From contig NZ_QTPO01000069.1 of assembly GCF_003853645.1 (NCBI RefSeq), forward strand, positions 1-38,107: DNA of 38,107 bases, in the 5' to 3' direction. Within the stretch, counting starts at the first letter, position 1; each line of letters opens with the position of its first letter. Below the pieces are notes generated by a model that ran no database searches, was not told the origin of the DNA, and was given only the letters and a program-made list of their open reading frames with translations. This stretch comes from Burkholderia sp. Bp9143 (lineage in GTDB: Bacteria > Pseudomonadota > Gammaproteobacteria > Burkholderiales > Burkholderiaceae). A program made the translations under genes and the position numbers. Below are positions 22,715 to 31,493 of this stretch, piece by piece.

Positions 22715-23656
22715 TTATCGCTGCGCCACGCCGTACGCGCGCATTGCCGCGTCGCATTCGGCTGCTTCCGCGAGAATCCAGTCGCGCACATCGGCGACCT
22801 CGCGGCGCGGTGCCGGATCGTGCCGGAACAGCCAGTAGCCGTACGCATCCGACAACGCCTGCGAGTGCGGGCCGAGCACCGCGAGCCGGCCGTCGGCGAG
22901 CATCGGCGCGACGAGCGCGAGCCGCCCGAGCGCGACGCCCTGGCCGGCGATCGCCGCGTGGATCACCTGGTCGTACTGGTTGAAGCGCAGCACGCCCTTC
23001 GGGCGCGCGTCGCCGAGCCCGGCCGCGTGCAGGTGCGCACGCCACTGCAGTTGGGTTTGCGGCGGCCCGTCGAATTCGAGCAGCACATGATCGGCGATCG
23101 CGGCCGCGTCGGTGACGGGCCGGGTGGCCAGCGCGGGGTGCGCGACCGGCACGACGATCTCGTCGAACAGGCGCAGCGCACCGGCCGGCGCGCGCTCGCG
23201 CGGGCAGTAGCGGATGCCGAGGTCGATGCCTTCCGCGCGCAAATCGAGTACCTTGTCGTTCGCGGCCACGCGCAAGTCGATGTCGGGCAGGCGCGCCTGC
23301 AGGCGCCCGAGCCGCGGCAGCAGCCACAGCGCGGTGACGCCGATGCTCGCGGTGATCGTGACGGGCTGCCGCTCGCGCGCGGCGGCGAGCGATGCGACGG
23401 TGTCCTGCAGGCTGAGCAGCGCCGCATCCGCGGCGCGGAACAGCCGCTCGCCTTCCGGCGTGAACGCGATCTTGCGATAGCCGCGCTGCAGCAGCGCGAC
23501 GCCGAGATGTGCTTCGAGCGCATGCACCTGGCGGCTGACCGCCGACTGCGTGACACACAGATCCTGCGCGGCGAGCGTGATGCTCATGCGGCGGCCGACG
23601 GCGACGAAGCCGCGCACGAGGTCCAGCGACGGGAGACGGACGAGCGGCGTTGACAT
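22715..23656 (-). CDS. LysR family transcriptional regulator (GcvA-like)
   Basis: A 313-residue regulator. The winged HTH occupies residues of about 8-67: LPSLDLVRGFVAVGRRMSITLAAQDLCVTQSAVSRQVHALEAHLGVALLQRGYRKIAFTPEGERL, the classical LysR pattern, then a linker helix and the periplasmic-binding-like effector domain (VTITASIGVTALWLLPRLGRLQARLPDIDLRV...GIDLGIRYCPRERAPAGALRLFDEIVVPVAHP), of the GcvA/AmpR branch. It is transcribed in the same direction as the MFS gene 290 bases downstream and divergently from an alpha/beta hydrolase 119 bases away. LysR regulators most often control the divergent neighbour, so the hydrolase, the MFS gene, or both may be targets. Confidence 0.92.
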   Translation of the reverse strand: MSTPLVRLPSLDLVRGFVAVGRRMSITLAAQDLCVTQSAVSRQVHALEAHLGVALLQRGYRKIAFTPEGERLFRAADAALLSLQDTVASLAAARERQPVTITASIGVTALWLLPRLGRLQARLPDIDLRVAANDKVLDLRAEGIDLGIRYCPRERAPAGALRLFDEIVVPVAHPALATRPVTDAAAIADHVLLEFDGPPQTQLQWRAHLHAAGLGDARPKGVLRFNQYDQVIHAAIAGQGVALGRLALVAPMLADGRLAVLGPHSQALSDAYGYWLFRHDPAPRREVADVRDWILAEAAECDAAMRAYGVAQR

Positions 23657-23775
23657 GCGTAGGGCTCATGCGAACGGAGCAGCAAGATTGGTTGAGAACG
23701 CCGGGCGCGTCAAGTTCAATGGAAGCTGGCCGATCGGGCGGGCGCCGGGTCATGCGGCGCCGCACAGGAGACAGG

Positions 23776-24831
23776 ATGACGAATTCGAACGAAGCAGGCG
23801 GGGCCGCGCGCACGGCGGATCGACCAACTGAGCGTCCGGCGGGCGCGTTGCCGCCGGAGCGCGTGACGCTGACGGCAGCCGACGGTTACGTGCTGCGCGG
23901 CTACGTGTGGCGCCATCGGGGCGGCGGCGCCGTGCGGCCCGTGACGGTCGTCAATTGTGCGACGTCGGTGCGCTGCGACTATTACTTCCGCTTCGCGGCC
24001 TGGCTGTTCTCGCAGGGGCGCGACGTGCTCGTGTACGACTATCGCGGGATCGGCGGCTCGCGCCCCGCGCGGCTCGCGAAGCTGCGCGCGAACTGGCTCG
24101 ACTGGGGGCGGCTCGATTGCGAGGCCGCATTGCAGTACGCGCGCGACGCGTTTGCCGGCCAGCCGCTCGACGTCGTCGCGCACAGCATCGGCGGCTGCGT
24201 GCTCGGGCTCGCGGCGTCGAACGCGTACGTGCGCCACGTGGTGACCGTGGGCGCGCAGTATGCGTACTGGCGCGACTATCGGCCGGCAGAGCGGCGGCGC
24301 ATGTGGTGGAAGTGGCACGTCGCGATGCCCGCGCTCGCGGCCGTGTTCGGCTACGTGCCCGCGAAACGGCTCGGCTGGATGGAAGACACGCCGCGCGGCG
24401 TCGCGCTGTCGTGGGTGCGCTCGCAATCGCGCTTCGAGGACGCCTACACACACGGCCCGCTTGCCGAAACCGCGGCGAGCCGCGCCGCGTTGCCGGCCCG
24501 CTTCGCTCGGCTGCCGGCGCCGATGCTCGCGATCGGCCTCGACGACGACGGGTTCGGCACGGTCGACGCGATCGAACGGCTGGTCGGCTACTACACGGGC
24601 AGCGACGTCACGCACCTGCGGATCGCGCCGTGCGACATCGGCGTCGACGCGATCGGCCACTTCGCGTTCTTCCACAGCCGCTTCACCGACACGCTGTGGC
24701 CGGTCGCGCTGTACTGGCTGCAACACGGCGCGCTGCCGGCCGATGCGCCGGGCCGCGTCCACGCGCGCCATCCGGCGCAGCGTCCGCGGCTGGCGGGAAG
24801 CGGCGTGCCGGGTGCCGTCGCGCACGGGTGA
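23776..24831 (+). CDS. Alpha/beta hydrolase (serine aminopeptidase S33-like)
   Basis: A 351-residue hydrolase. After a variable N-terminus, VTLTAADGYVLRGYVWRH starts the fold; VYDYRGIGGSRP is the DxRGxGxS loop; the nucleophile elbow is VVAHSIGGCVLGLA with Ser near residue 137; GLDDDGFGTVDAI supplies the acid and GVDAIGHFAFFHSRF the histidine. This matches the predicted alpha/beta hydrolases of the COG4757 type. ATG 23776 was chosen because GGAGACAGG lies directly before it; frames upstream overlap the LysR promoter region. The substrate is unknown, probably a small ester, thioester or lipid. Divergent from LysR. Confidence 0.82.
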   Translation: MTNSNEAGGAARTADRPTERPAGALPPERVTLTAADGYVLRGYVWRHRGGGAVRPVTVVNCATSVRCDYYFRFAAWLFSQGRDVLVYDYRGIGGSRPARLAKLRANWLDWGRLDCEAALQYARDAFAGQPLDVVAHSIGGCVLGLAASNAYVRHVVTVGAQYAYWRDYRPAERRRMWWKWHVAMPALAAVFGYVPAKRLGWMEDTPRGVALSWVRSQSRFEDAYTHGPLAETAASRAALPARFARLPAPMLAIGLDDDGFGTVDAIERLVGYYTGSDVTHLRIAPCDIGVDAIGHFAFFHSRFTDTLWPVALYWLQHGALPADAPGRVHARHPAQRPRLAGSGVPGAVAHG

Positions 24832-24991
24832 ACGCACACGCGCGCGCAGCCAGGCCATCGCGTCGATGAGGCGGCCGCGCCGGCTGCCGCTGCCGCTGCC
24901 GTTGCCGACGGTCGCGGTCGCGATGCGTCGGTCTCCGTTCCGTGCGATCGATTAACATCGGGCGTTTCGTTCGCCTGGCTGCAGCGTGCCG

Positions 24992-25744
24992 ATGTCCATT
25001 CCGCCCGATTCCGAGATTTCCGCCGACCTGTCCCGCGCGTGGCGCGTGCACCGGCTCGATGTGCCGCCTGCCGCGTCGCGTGCCGGCGTGCAGGTCGCGC
25101 GCGTCGATTTCAACTGGCACGTGCCGCTCGCGTTGCCTGCTTACGCGGCACTGAGCGACGCCGAACGCGCGCGTGCCGGCCGCTACCTGCGGCACGAGGA
25201 TGCGGTGCGCAGTGCCGCGACGCGCGCCGCGCTGCGCGACGTGCTCGGTGCGGCGCTCGGTGTCGCGCCGCAGGACATCGCGATCGTGGTCGACGAATCG
25301 GGACGGCCGTCGCTGGATCCCGCGCATCGCGCGTCGCTCGATTTCAACGTGTCGCATGCGGGCGATCACGCGCTGATCGCGTGGGCCGGGACGGGGCGCG
25401 TCGGCGTCGATATCGAAAGCTGCAATCGCACGACCGACTGGCGTGCGCTGACACGCGAAGTGTGCGCGGCCGCCGAGGCCGCGTATCTCGACGGCCTGCC
25501 GCTCGCCGCGCGTGCCGACGCGTTCATGCGCGTGTGGTCCGCGAAGGAGGCGCTACTGAAGGCGCTCGGCACCGGCATCGTCGGCGGGCTGCGCGCGTTC
25601 GCGGTCGTGCCGCCGCGCGATGCGGCGACGCCCGCGACGACGATCGTCGAGCCGGCCGCGCCCGCCGCCGGCGTGGCCGCGTTCGACGCGGGCTGGCTCG
25701 ACGCGGCGCCCGGCTACGCGGCGTGCGTCGCGTGGACACGCTGA
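24992..25744 (+). CDS. 4'-phosphopantetheinyl transferase (Sfp type)
   Basis: A 250-residue enzyme that moves phosphopantetheine from CoA to a serine of a carrier protein. Conserved parts: LSDAERARAGRYLRHEDAVRSAATRAALRDVLGAALG (N-terminal half), RPSLDPAHRASLDFNVSHAGDHALIAW (P2 region), VGVDIESCNR (metal-binding D-x-E) and FMRVWSAKEALLKALGTGI (W-S-x-KE-x-x-x-K signature). The size of about 250 is the Sfp class used for nonribosomal peptide/polyketide or lysine-biosynthesis carriers. The ATG at 24992 is chosen over GTG 24986, two codons before. No carrier-protein gene is in the window, so its client lies elsewhere. Confidence 0.9.
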   Translation: MSIPPDSEISADLSRAWRVHRLDVPPAASRAGVQVARVDFNWHVPLALPAYAALSDAERARAGRYLRHEDAVRSAATRAALRDVLGAALGVAPQDIAIVVDESGRPSLDPAHRASLDFNVSHAGDHALIAWAGTGRVGVDIESCNRTTDWRALTREVCAAAEAAYLDGLPLAARADAFMRVWSAKEALLKALGTGIVGGLRAFAVVPPRDAATPATTIVEPAAPAAGVAAFDAGWLDAAPGYAACVAWTR

Positions 25745-25765
25745 ACCCGTTTCAGCACGCGACGC

Positions 25766-26686
25766 TCACTCGAGCGGCGCATCGTTCGGCGCCGTATAGC
25801 GCGCCTTGATCACGTCGCTCATCGGGAAGTCGAACGCGAGCCCCTTCGGCGGCACCGGCTTCATGAACCATTTGTCGTACAGCGCGTTGATCTCGCCGCT
25901 CTTCATCAGCTGCACGAGCACGCCGTCGACGAGCGCCTTGAACTGCGGATCGTCCTTGCGCAGCATGAACCCGTACGCTTCCGACGATTGCGGCGTGCCG
26001 ACGATCACCCAGTCGGCCGGCTTCGCCGCGAGCTGGCGCACGCCGGCGAGCAGCACGTCGTCCATCATGTAGGCGGCCGCGCGGCCCGATTCGAGCGTGA
26101 GGCGTCCCTCGCCGTAGTCCTTCGCGCTGATGATCTGCATGTTCATCTTCTTTTCCTCGTTCATCTTGCGCAGCAGGCGTTCGGACGTCGTGCCCTGGTT
26201 CGTCACGACCGTCTTGCCGGCGAGATCGGGGAAGTCGCGGATGCCCGAGGTCGTGCGTGTGAGCAGGCGCGTCGTCGCGACGAAGAAGGTGGTCGAGAAC
26301 GCGACCTGCGCGTGGCGCGCCGCGAGGTTGGTGGTCACCCCGCATTCGAGATCGACGGTGCCGTTCTGCACCAGCGGGATGCGGTTTTGCGACGTGACCG
26401 GGATGAAGCGCACCTGCAGGTCGGGCTTGCCGGTGCGCGACTTCACGGCGGCGATCACGCGGTCGCACAGGTCCTGCGAGAAGCCGATCACCTTGCCGCT
26501 CGCGTCGACATAGGAGAACGGCACCGACGTCTCGCGATGGCCGATCGAGATCAGGTTGCCCTGCCGGATCTTCTCGAGCGTGCCGGACAGCGGCTCCGCG
26601 GCGAGCGACGCGCCGCACGCAAGCGCGCAGGCGGCGACGAGCAGGCTGCGGCCGAACAGGGCGGTCAACCGGGGCGGGATGGTCAT
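25766..26686 (-). CDS. Amino-acid ABC transporter substrate-binding protein (GltI-like)
   Basis: A 306-residue periplasmic protein. The signal peptide is MTIPPRLTALFGRSLLVAACALA...ASLAA, cut before EPLSG. The mature protein shows LEKIRQGNLISIGHRETSVPFSYVDASGKVIGFSQDLCDRV and NRIPLVQNGTVDLECGVTTNLAAR, the solute-binding family 3 pattern of glutamate/aspartate-type receptors. ATG 26686 with GGAGA seven bases ahead is right because it places the signal peptide properly. No permease or ATPase gene is adjacent, so it is an orphan receptor or works with components encoded elsewhere. It is divergent from hutH; a role in histidine, glutamate or related amino-acid uptake is suggested, but its promoter-side repeat differs from the hut operators. 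Confidence 0.88.
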   Translation of the reverse strand: MTIPPRLTALFGRSLLVAACALACGASLAAEPLSGTLEKIRQGNLISIGHRETSVPFSYVDASGKVIGFSQDLCDRVIAAVKSRTGKPDLQVRFIPVTSQNRIPLVQNGTVDLECGVTTNLAARHAQVAFSTTFFVATTRLLTRTTSGIRDFPDLAGKTVVTNQGTTSERLLRKMNEEKKMNMQIISAKDYGEGRLTLESGRAAAYMMDDVLLAGVRQLAAKPADWVIVGTPQSSEAYGFMLRKDDPQFKALVDGVLVQLMKSGEINALYDKWFMKPVPPKGLAFDFPMSDVIKARYTAPNDAPLE

Positions 26687-26727
26687 GGCAGTTCTCCGTG
26701 GGCGGATTGTAGGGAAATGCAGATTCG

Positions 26728-26763
26728 TATGTTGCCAAAGACAAAATAATTGCAACATATGTT
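26728..26763. promoter_or_regulatory. Inverted repeats upstream of the binding-protein gene
   Basis: TATGTTGC (26728-26735) and GCAACATA (26752-26759) form a perfect 8-bp inverted repeat with a 16-base spacer; the right arm also lies in the palindrome AACATATGTT (26754-26763). They begin 41 bases before the binding-protein start and are AT-rich against the background. A likely operator/promoter of that gene. Confidence 0.5.
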
Positions 26764-26845
26764 AAGCGCGGAGTCTGCCGGGCAGGTCCGGCGGGCCGCG
26801 CCGGACATCAGGGAAACTCCCGAGTCGAAATCATGAAAAACGGGG

Positions 26846-26874
26846 TTGTCTAGACAAGTTCCGGTGGCTACACT
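26846..26874 (+). promoter_or_regulatory. hut promoter with first operator
   Basis: -35 TTGTCT (26846-26851), 17-base spacer, -10 TACACT (26869-26874). The -35 is half of the perfect palindrome TTGTCTAGACAA (26846-26857), of the type recognised by HutC-family GntR repressors. A repressor bound there would hide the promoter. hutC is encoded as the second gene of the operon, so a negative autoregulated loop relieved by urocanate is expected from other hut systems. Confidence 0.8.
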
Positions 26875-26890
26875 GCAATCCATCCCGAAC

Positions 26891-26902
26891 TTGTCTAGAC
26901 AG
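26891..26902 (+). promoter_or_regulatory. Second hut operator
   Basis: TTGTCTAGACAG, 11 of 12 bases as in the first operator, 33 bases after its end, in the early transcribed leader 10 bases ahead of the hutH start. A second site here could roadblock polymerase or allow looping or cooperative binding. Confidence 0.75.
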
Positions 26903-26912
26903 GATTGCTCAC

Positions 26913-28436
26913 ATGATTACGTTGACCCCCGGCCACCTGACCCTCCCGCAACTGCGCAAGATCGCTCGCGAATCCGTGCAGCTCAAGCTCGACCCGGCGA
27001 GCTTCGCGAAGATCGACGCCGGTGCGAAGGCCGTCGCCGACATCGCGGCAAAGGGCGAGCCGGCATACGGCATCAACACGGGCTTCGGCCGCCTGGCCAG
27101 CACGCACATCCCGCACGACCAGCTCGAGCTGCTGCAGAAGAACCTGGTGCTGTCGCACGCGGTCGGCGTGGGCGAGCCGATGGCACGCTCGTCGGTGCGC
27201 CTGCTGATGGCACTGAAGCTGTCGAGCCTCGGCCGCGGCCACTCGGGCATCCGCCGCGAAGTGATGGACGCGCTGATCACGCTGTTCAACGCCGACGTGC
27301 TGCCGCTGATCCCGGTGAAGGGTTCGGTCGGCGCATCGGGCGACCTCGCGCCGCTCGCGCACATGTCGGCCGTGCTGCTCGGCGTCGGCGAAGTGTTCAT
27401 CCGCGGCGAGCGTGCGAGCGCGCTCGACGGTCTGCGCGTCGCGGGCCTCGCGCCGCTGACGCTGCAGGCGAAGGAAGGCCTGGCGTTGCTGAACGGCACG
27501 CAGGCATCGACGGCACTGGCGCTCGACAACATGTTCGCGATCGAAGACCTGTACCGCACCGCGCTCGTCGCGGGTGCACTGTCGGTCGACGCGGCCGCCG
27601 GCTCGGTGAAGCCGTTCGACGCCCGCATCCACGAACTGCGCGGCCATCAAGGCCAGATGGACGCGGCCGCGTCGTACCGCGACCTGCTCGAAGGCTCGCC
27701 GATCAACCAGTCGCACCGCGACTGCGACAAGGTGCAGGATCCGTACAGCCTGCGCTGCCAGCCGCAGGTGATGGGCGCGTGTCTGGACCAGATGCGCCAT
27801 GCGGCCGCCGTGCTGCTGGTCGAAGCGAACGCCGTGTCGGACAACCCGCTGATCTTCCCGGATACCGGCGAAGTGCTGTCGGGCGGCAACTTCCACGCCG
27901 AACCCGTCGCATTCGCGGCCGACAACCTCGCGCTCGCCGCATCGGAAATCGGCGCGCTGGCCGAGCGCCGCATCGCGCTCCTGATCGACGCGACGCTGTC
28001 GGGCCTGCCCCCGTTCCTCGTGAAGGACGGCGGCGTGAACTCGGGCTTCATGATCGCCCACGTGACGGCTGCCGCGCTGGCATCGGAAAACAAGACGCTC
28101 GCGCACCCGGCGTCGGTCGACTCGCTGCCGACCTCGGCGAACCAGGAAGACCACGTGTCGATGGCGACGTTCGCCGCGCGCAAGCTCGCCGACATCGCGG
28201 ACAACACGAAGCACATCCTCGCGATCGAACTGCTGGCCGCCGCCCAGGGCGTCGACCTGCGCGCGCCGTACCACACGAGCCCGAAGCTCGCGCCCGTGAT
28301 GGAAACGATCCGCAGCCAGGTTGCGCACTACGAGCTCGACCACTACTTCGCACCGGACATCGCGGTGATCGCGAAGCTCGTCGGCGAGCGCGCGTTCGCG
28401 AAGGTTGCGCCGTTCTCGTTCGCATCGGAACAGTAA
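26913..28436 (+). CDS. hutH: Histidine ammonia-lyase
   Basis: A 507-residue cytoplasmic enzyme that turns L-histidine into trans-urocanate and ammonia. The self-forming MIO cofactor comes from Ala141-Ser142-Gly143 in GSVGASGDLAPLAHMS. Other family motifs are YGINTGFGRLASTHI (catalytic Tyr), NPLIFPDTGEVLSGGNFHAEPVAFAADNLALA and SANQEDHVSMATFAARKL. The length is that of the family. The start is ATG 26913 in AGGATTGCTCACATG. First gene of the hut operon; hutC follows after four bases. Expression should follow urocanate through the two palindromic operators upstream. Confidence 0.97.
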   Translation: MITLTPGHLTLPQLRKIARESVQLKLDPASFAKIDAGAKAVADIAAKGEPAYGINTGFGRLASTHIPHDQLELLQKNLVLSHAVGVGEPMARSSVRLLMALKLSSLGRGHSGIRREVMDALITLFNADVLPLIPVKGSVGASGDLAPLAHMSAVLLGVGEVFIRGERASALDGLRVAGLAPLTLQAKEGLALLNGTQASTALALDNMFAIEDLYRTALVAGALSVDAAAGSVKPFDARIHELRGHQGQMDAAASYRDLLEGSPINQSHRDCDKVQDPYSLRCQPQVMGACLDQMRHAAAVLLVEANAVSDNPLIFPDTGEVLSGGNFHAEPVAFAADNLALAASEIGALAERRIALLIDATLSGLPPFLVKDGGVNSGFMIAHVTAAALASENKTLAHPASVDSLPTSANQEDHVSMATFAARKLADIADNTKHILAIELLAAAQGVDLRAPYHTSPKLAPVMETIRSQVAHYELDHYFAPDIAVIAKLVGERAFAKVAPFSFASEQ

Positions 28437-28440
28437 GCCC

Positions 28441-29136
28441 ATGAGCGCGCCGGTCTACCAGGAGATCAAGGATTTCATCCTGGGCCGCATTCACGCCGGC
28501 GAGTGGGCGGAGGGCGACCAGGTGCCCTCCGAGAACGAACTGGCCCGCGAGTTCAAGGTCGCGCGCATGACCGTCAACCGCGCGTTGCGCGAGTTGACGG
28601 CCGAGCAGGTGCTGACGCGCATGAAGGGCGCCGGCACCTATGTCGCGCGGCCGAAGTACGAGTCGACGCTCGTTGCGATCCGCAGCATCTCGGAGGAGGT
28701 CGACGCGCGCGGGCATGCGTACCGCGCCAGCGTGCTCGGCCTCGAGACGATCCGCGCCGACGAGGCGCTCGCCGACGAGATGCAGATGGCCGTGCGCGCG
28801 AAGCTGTTTTATTCGCAGGTGTTGCACTTCGAGAACGACGAACCCGTCCAGCTCGAAGAACGGTGGGTGAATCCGGCGGTGGCGCCGGATTATGCCGAGC
28901 AGGATTTCACGAACACGACGCCGAACCTGTACCTGATGCGCGCGGCCCCGCTGCAGCGCGTCGAGTACCGGATCGAAGCGGCGGCTCCGGCGCCCGAGCG
29001 GCGCGAGCAGCTGCGGATGGACGACGTCGAGCCGTGTCTGGTTTTACATCGGCGCACCTGGTCGCAGGGCGTCGTCGCCTCGGTGGCGAATCTGTGGCAC
29101 CCCGGCAGCCGTTATCGCTTCACCGGGCATTTCTGA
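28441..29136 (+). CDS. hutC: Histidine utilisation repressor (GntR/HutC)
   Basis: A 231-residue repressor. The N-terminal winged HTH of the GntR family is seen at residues 4-70 (YQEIKDFILGRIHAGEWAEGDQVPSENELAREFKVARMTVNRALRELTAEQVLTRMKGAGTYVA); the C-terminal UTRA domain (about 90-225) has the HutC pattern VLGLETIRADEALADEMQM...FYSQVLHFENDEPVQLEERWVNPAVAPDYAEQDF and ends SVANLWHPGSRYRFTGHF. It represses hut genes and lets go when urocanate binds the UTRA domain. It is four bases behind hutH, so it is autoregulated. Its sites are most likely the TTGTCTAGACAA palindromes at the hutH promoter. Confidence 0.95.
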   Translation: MSAPVYQEIKDFILGRIHAGEWAEGDQVPSENELAREFKVARMTVNRALRELTAEQVLTRMKGAGTYVARPKYESTLVAIRSISEEVDARGHAYRASVLGLETIRADEALADEMQMAVRAKLFYSQVLHFENDEPVQLEERWVNPAVAPDYAEQDFTNTTPNLYLMRAAPLQRVEYRIEAAAPAPERREQLRMDDVEPCLVLHRRTWSQGVVASVANLWHPGSRYRFTGHF

Positions 29137-29174
29137 TTCCTATTGATATTCACTTTCCCTCGGGAGCAGTCGTC

Positions 29175-30863
29175 ATGAACCATCCGAAACACATCGATCC
29201 CCGTCTCGATCCGACGCGCACGATCCGCGCACCGCGCGGCAGCGAGAAGGTCTGCAAGACCTGGCTGGCCGAAGCGGCCTACCGGATGATCCAGAACAAC
29301 CTGGATCCGGAAGTCGCCGAGCATCCGCACGCGCTCGTCGTGTACGGCGGCATCGGCCGCGCGGCGCGCAACTGGGAATGCTACGACCAGATCCTCGCGT
29401 CGCTGAAGGACCTCGGCGAAGACGAGACGCTGCTCGTGCAATCGGGCAAGCCGGTCGGCGTGTTCCGCACGCACAAGGATGCGCCGCGCGTGCTGCTCGC
29501 GAACTCGAACCTCGTGCCGCACTGGGCGACCTGGGATCACTTCAACGAGCTCGACCGCAAGGGTCTGATGATGTACGGCCAGATGACGGCCGGCAGCTGG
29601 ATCTACATCGGCAGCCAGGGCATCGTGCAGGGCACCTATGAAACGTTCTTCTCGGTCGCGAACCAGCACTTCAACGGCGACCCGTCGGGCCGCTGGATCC
29701 TGACGGGCGGTCTCGGCGGCATGGGCGGCGCGCAGCCGCTCGCGGCGACGATGGCCGGCTTCTCGATGATCGCGGTCGAATGCGACGAGACGCGCATCGA
29801 CTTCCGCCTGAAGACGCGCTACGTCGACAAGAAGGCGACGACGCTCGACGAGGCGCTCGGCATGATCGAGGAAGCGAAGCGCACTGGCAAGCCGGTGTCG
29901 ATCGGCCTGCTCGGCAATGCGGCCGACGTGTTCACGGAGTGCGTCGAGCGCGGCATCACGCCGGACTGCGTGACCGACCAGACGAGCGCGCACGATCCGA
30001 TCAACGGCTACCTGCCGCAAGGCTGGAGCGTCGCACAATGGCGCGAGACGCAGAAGGTCGACCCGCAAGGCATCGTGCATCCGGCGAAGCAGTCGATGGC
30101 CGTGCAGGTGCGTGCGATGCTGACGCTGCAGGAACGCGGCGCGGCCACGCTCGACTACGGCAACAACATCCGCCAGATGGCGCTGGAAATGGGCGTCGAG
30201 AACGCGTTCGATTTCCCGGGCTTCGTGCCGGCCTATATCCGCCCGCTGTTCTGCGAAGGCAAGGGCCCGTTCCGCTGGGTCGCGCTGTCGGGCGATCCGG
30301 AAGACATCTACAAGACCGACCAGAAGGTGAAGGAGCTGATCCCCGACGATCCGCACCTGCACAACTGGCTCGACATGGCACGTGAGCGCATCGCGTTCCA
30401 GGGCCTGCCGGCACGGATCTGCTGGGTCGGCGTGAAGGATCGCTATCGCCTCGGCCAGGCGTTCAACGAGATGGTGAAGAACGGTGAACTGAAGGCCCCG
30501 ATCGTGATCGGCCGCGACCACCTCGACACCGGTTCGGTCGCGAGCCCGAACCGCGAGACGGAATCGATGAAGGACGGCTCGGACGCCGTGAGCGACTGGC
30601 CGCTGCTGAACGCACTGCTGAACACCGCGGGCGGCGCGTCGTGGGTGTCGCTGCACCACGGTGGCGGCGTCGGGATGGGCTTCTCGCAGCACTCGGGCGT
30701 CGTGATCGTCGCCGACGGTACCGCCGAAGCGCACGAGCGTCTCGGTCGCGTGCTGCTGAACGATCCGGCGACGGGCGTGATGCGCCATGCGGATGCCGGC
30801 TACGAACTCGCGCAGCAGACGGCCCGCGAAGCTGGCCTGAAGCTGCCGATGCTCGGCCGCTGA
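29175..30863 (+). CDS. hutU: Urocanate hydratase
   Basis: A 562-residue cytoplasmic enzyme that hydrates urocanate to imidazolone-propionate with bound NAD+. Conserved stretches: HALVVYGGIGRAARNWECYDQILASL, SGKPVGVFRTHKDAPRVLLANSNLVPHWATWDHFNELDRKGLMMYGQMTAGSWIYIGSQGIVQGTYETF, LTGGLGGMGGAQPLAA (NAD binding), QTSAHDPINGYLPQGW and NALLNTAGGASWVSLHHGGGVGMGFSQHSG. The family length is complete. Start ATG 29175; 38 bases separate it from hutC. It is followed by hutD after two bases. Confidence 0.97.
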   Translation: MNHPKHIDPRLDPTRTIRAPRGSEKVCKTWLAEAAYRMIQNNLDPEVAEHPHALVVYGGIGRAARNWECYDQILASLKDLGEDETLLVQSGKPVGVFRTHKDAPRVLLANSNLVPHWATWDHFNELDRKGLMMYGQMTAGSWIYIGSQGIVQGTYETFFSVANQHFNGDPSGRWILTGGLGGMGGAQPLAATMAGFSMIAVECDETRIDFRLKTRYVDKKATTLDEALGMIEEAKRTGKPVSIGLLGNAADVFTECVERGITPDCVTDQTSAHDPINGYLPQGWSVAQWRETQKVDPQGIVHPAKQSMAVQVRAMLTLQERGAATLDYGNNIRQMALEMGVENAFDFPGFVPAYIRPLFCEGKGPFRWVALSGDPEDIYKTDQKVKELIPDDPHLHNWLDMARERIAFQGLPARICWVGVKDRYRLGQAFNEMVKNGELKAPIVIGRDHLDTGSVASPNRETESMKDGSDAVSDWPLLNALLNTAGGASWVSLHHGGGVGMGFSQHSGVVIVADGTAEAHERLGRVLLNDPATGVMRHADAGYELAQQTAREAGLKLPMLGR

Positions 30864-30865
30864 GC

Positions 30866-31489
30866 ATGACGGCGCTCGACCAGGCGCCGGTGCACGCAAC
30901 GCTGGCCGCCGCGACGATTCGCGCGGCGGATCTCGTTGCGTCGCCGTGGAAGAACGGCGGTGGCGTGACGCGCGAAATCGGCGTGTTCCCGCAGGGCGCC
31001 GCGCTCGATGCGTTCGCATGGCGCGTCAGCGTCGCGGACGTCGGCGCGGCCGGGCCGTTCTCGCGTTTCGACGGCATCGACCGCACGCTCGTGCTGTTGT
31101 CCGGCGCGGGCATGACGCTCGCGGAGGCGGGCGGCGCGCGCCACGTGCTCGACACGCCGCTCGCCCGTGCGGATTTCGCCGGCGAAACGGCGATCGACGC
31201 GACGCTGCATGATGGCGCGACGCGCGACTTCAACCTGATGACGCGCCGTTCGACCACGCGCGGGACGGTCGACGTGTGGCCCGAAGGCACGCATCGCGTC
31301 GAGCATGCCGATACCGTGCTGCTGTTCTGCGCGACCGGCGCGGTCGGCATCGAGATCGACGGCGTGCACTATGCACTGCAGGAAATGGACACGCTGCGGC
31401 TCGACGGGCCGCAGCGTGCGTTTGACGTCGTCGTGAGCGGAGGCGGCGCGCTGCTCGCCGTGTCGCTCGTCGTTGGCGCACGAGACTGA
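30866..31489 (+). CDS. hutD: HutD family protein
   Basis: A 207-residue cytoplasmic protein of the cupin-like HutD family. ASPWKNGGGVTREIGVFPQG near residues 25-45 is its signature; WRVSVADVGAAGPFSRFDGIDRTLVLLSGAGMTL follows. No catalytic role is known; in Pseudomonas HutD has been proposed to act as a brake on hut transcription under high urocanate. It lies two bases behind hutU and four bases ahead of hutI, so it is inside the operon. Confidence 0.93.
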   Translation: MTALDQAPVHATLAAATIRAADLVASPWKNGGGVTREIGVFPQGAALDAFAWRVSVADVGAAGPFSRFDGIDRTLVLLSGAGMTLAEAGGARHVLDTPLARADFAGETAIDATLHDGATRDFNLMTRRSTTRGTVDVWPEGTHRVEHADTVLLFCATGAVGIEIDGVHYALQEMDTLRLDGPQRAFDVVVSGGGALLAVSLVVGARD

Positions 31490-31493
31490 ACGC

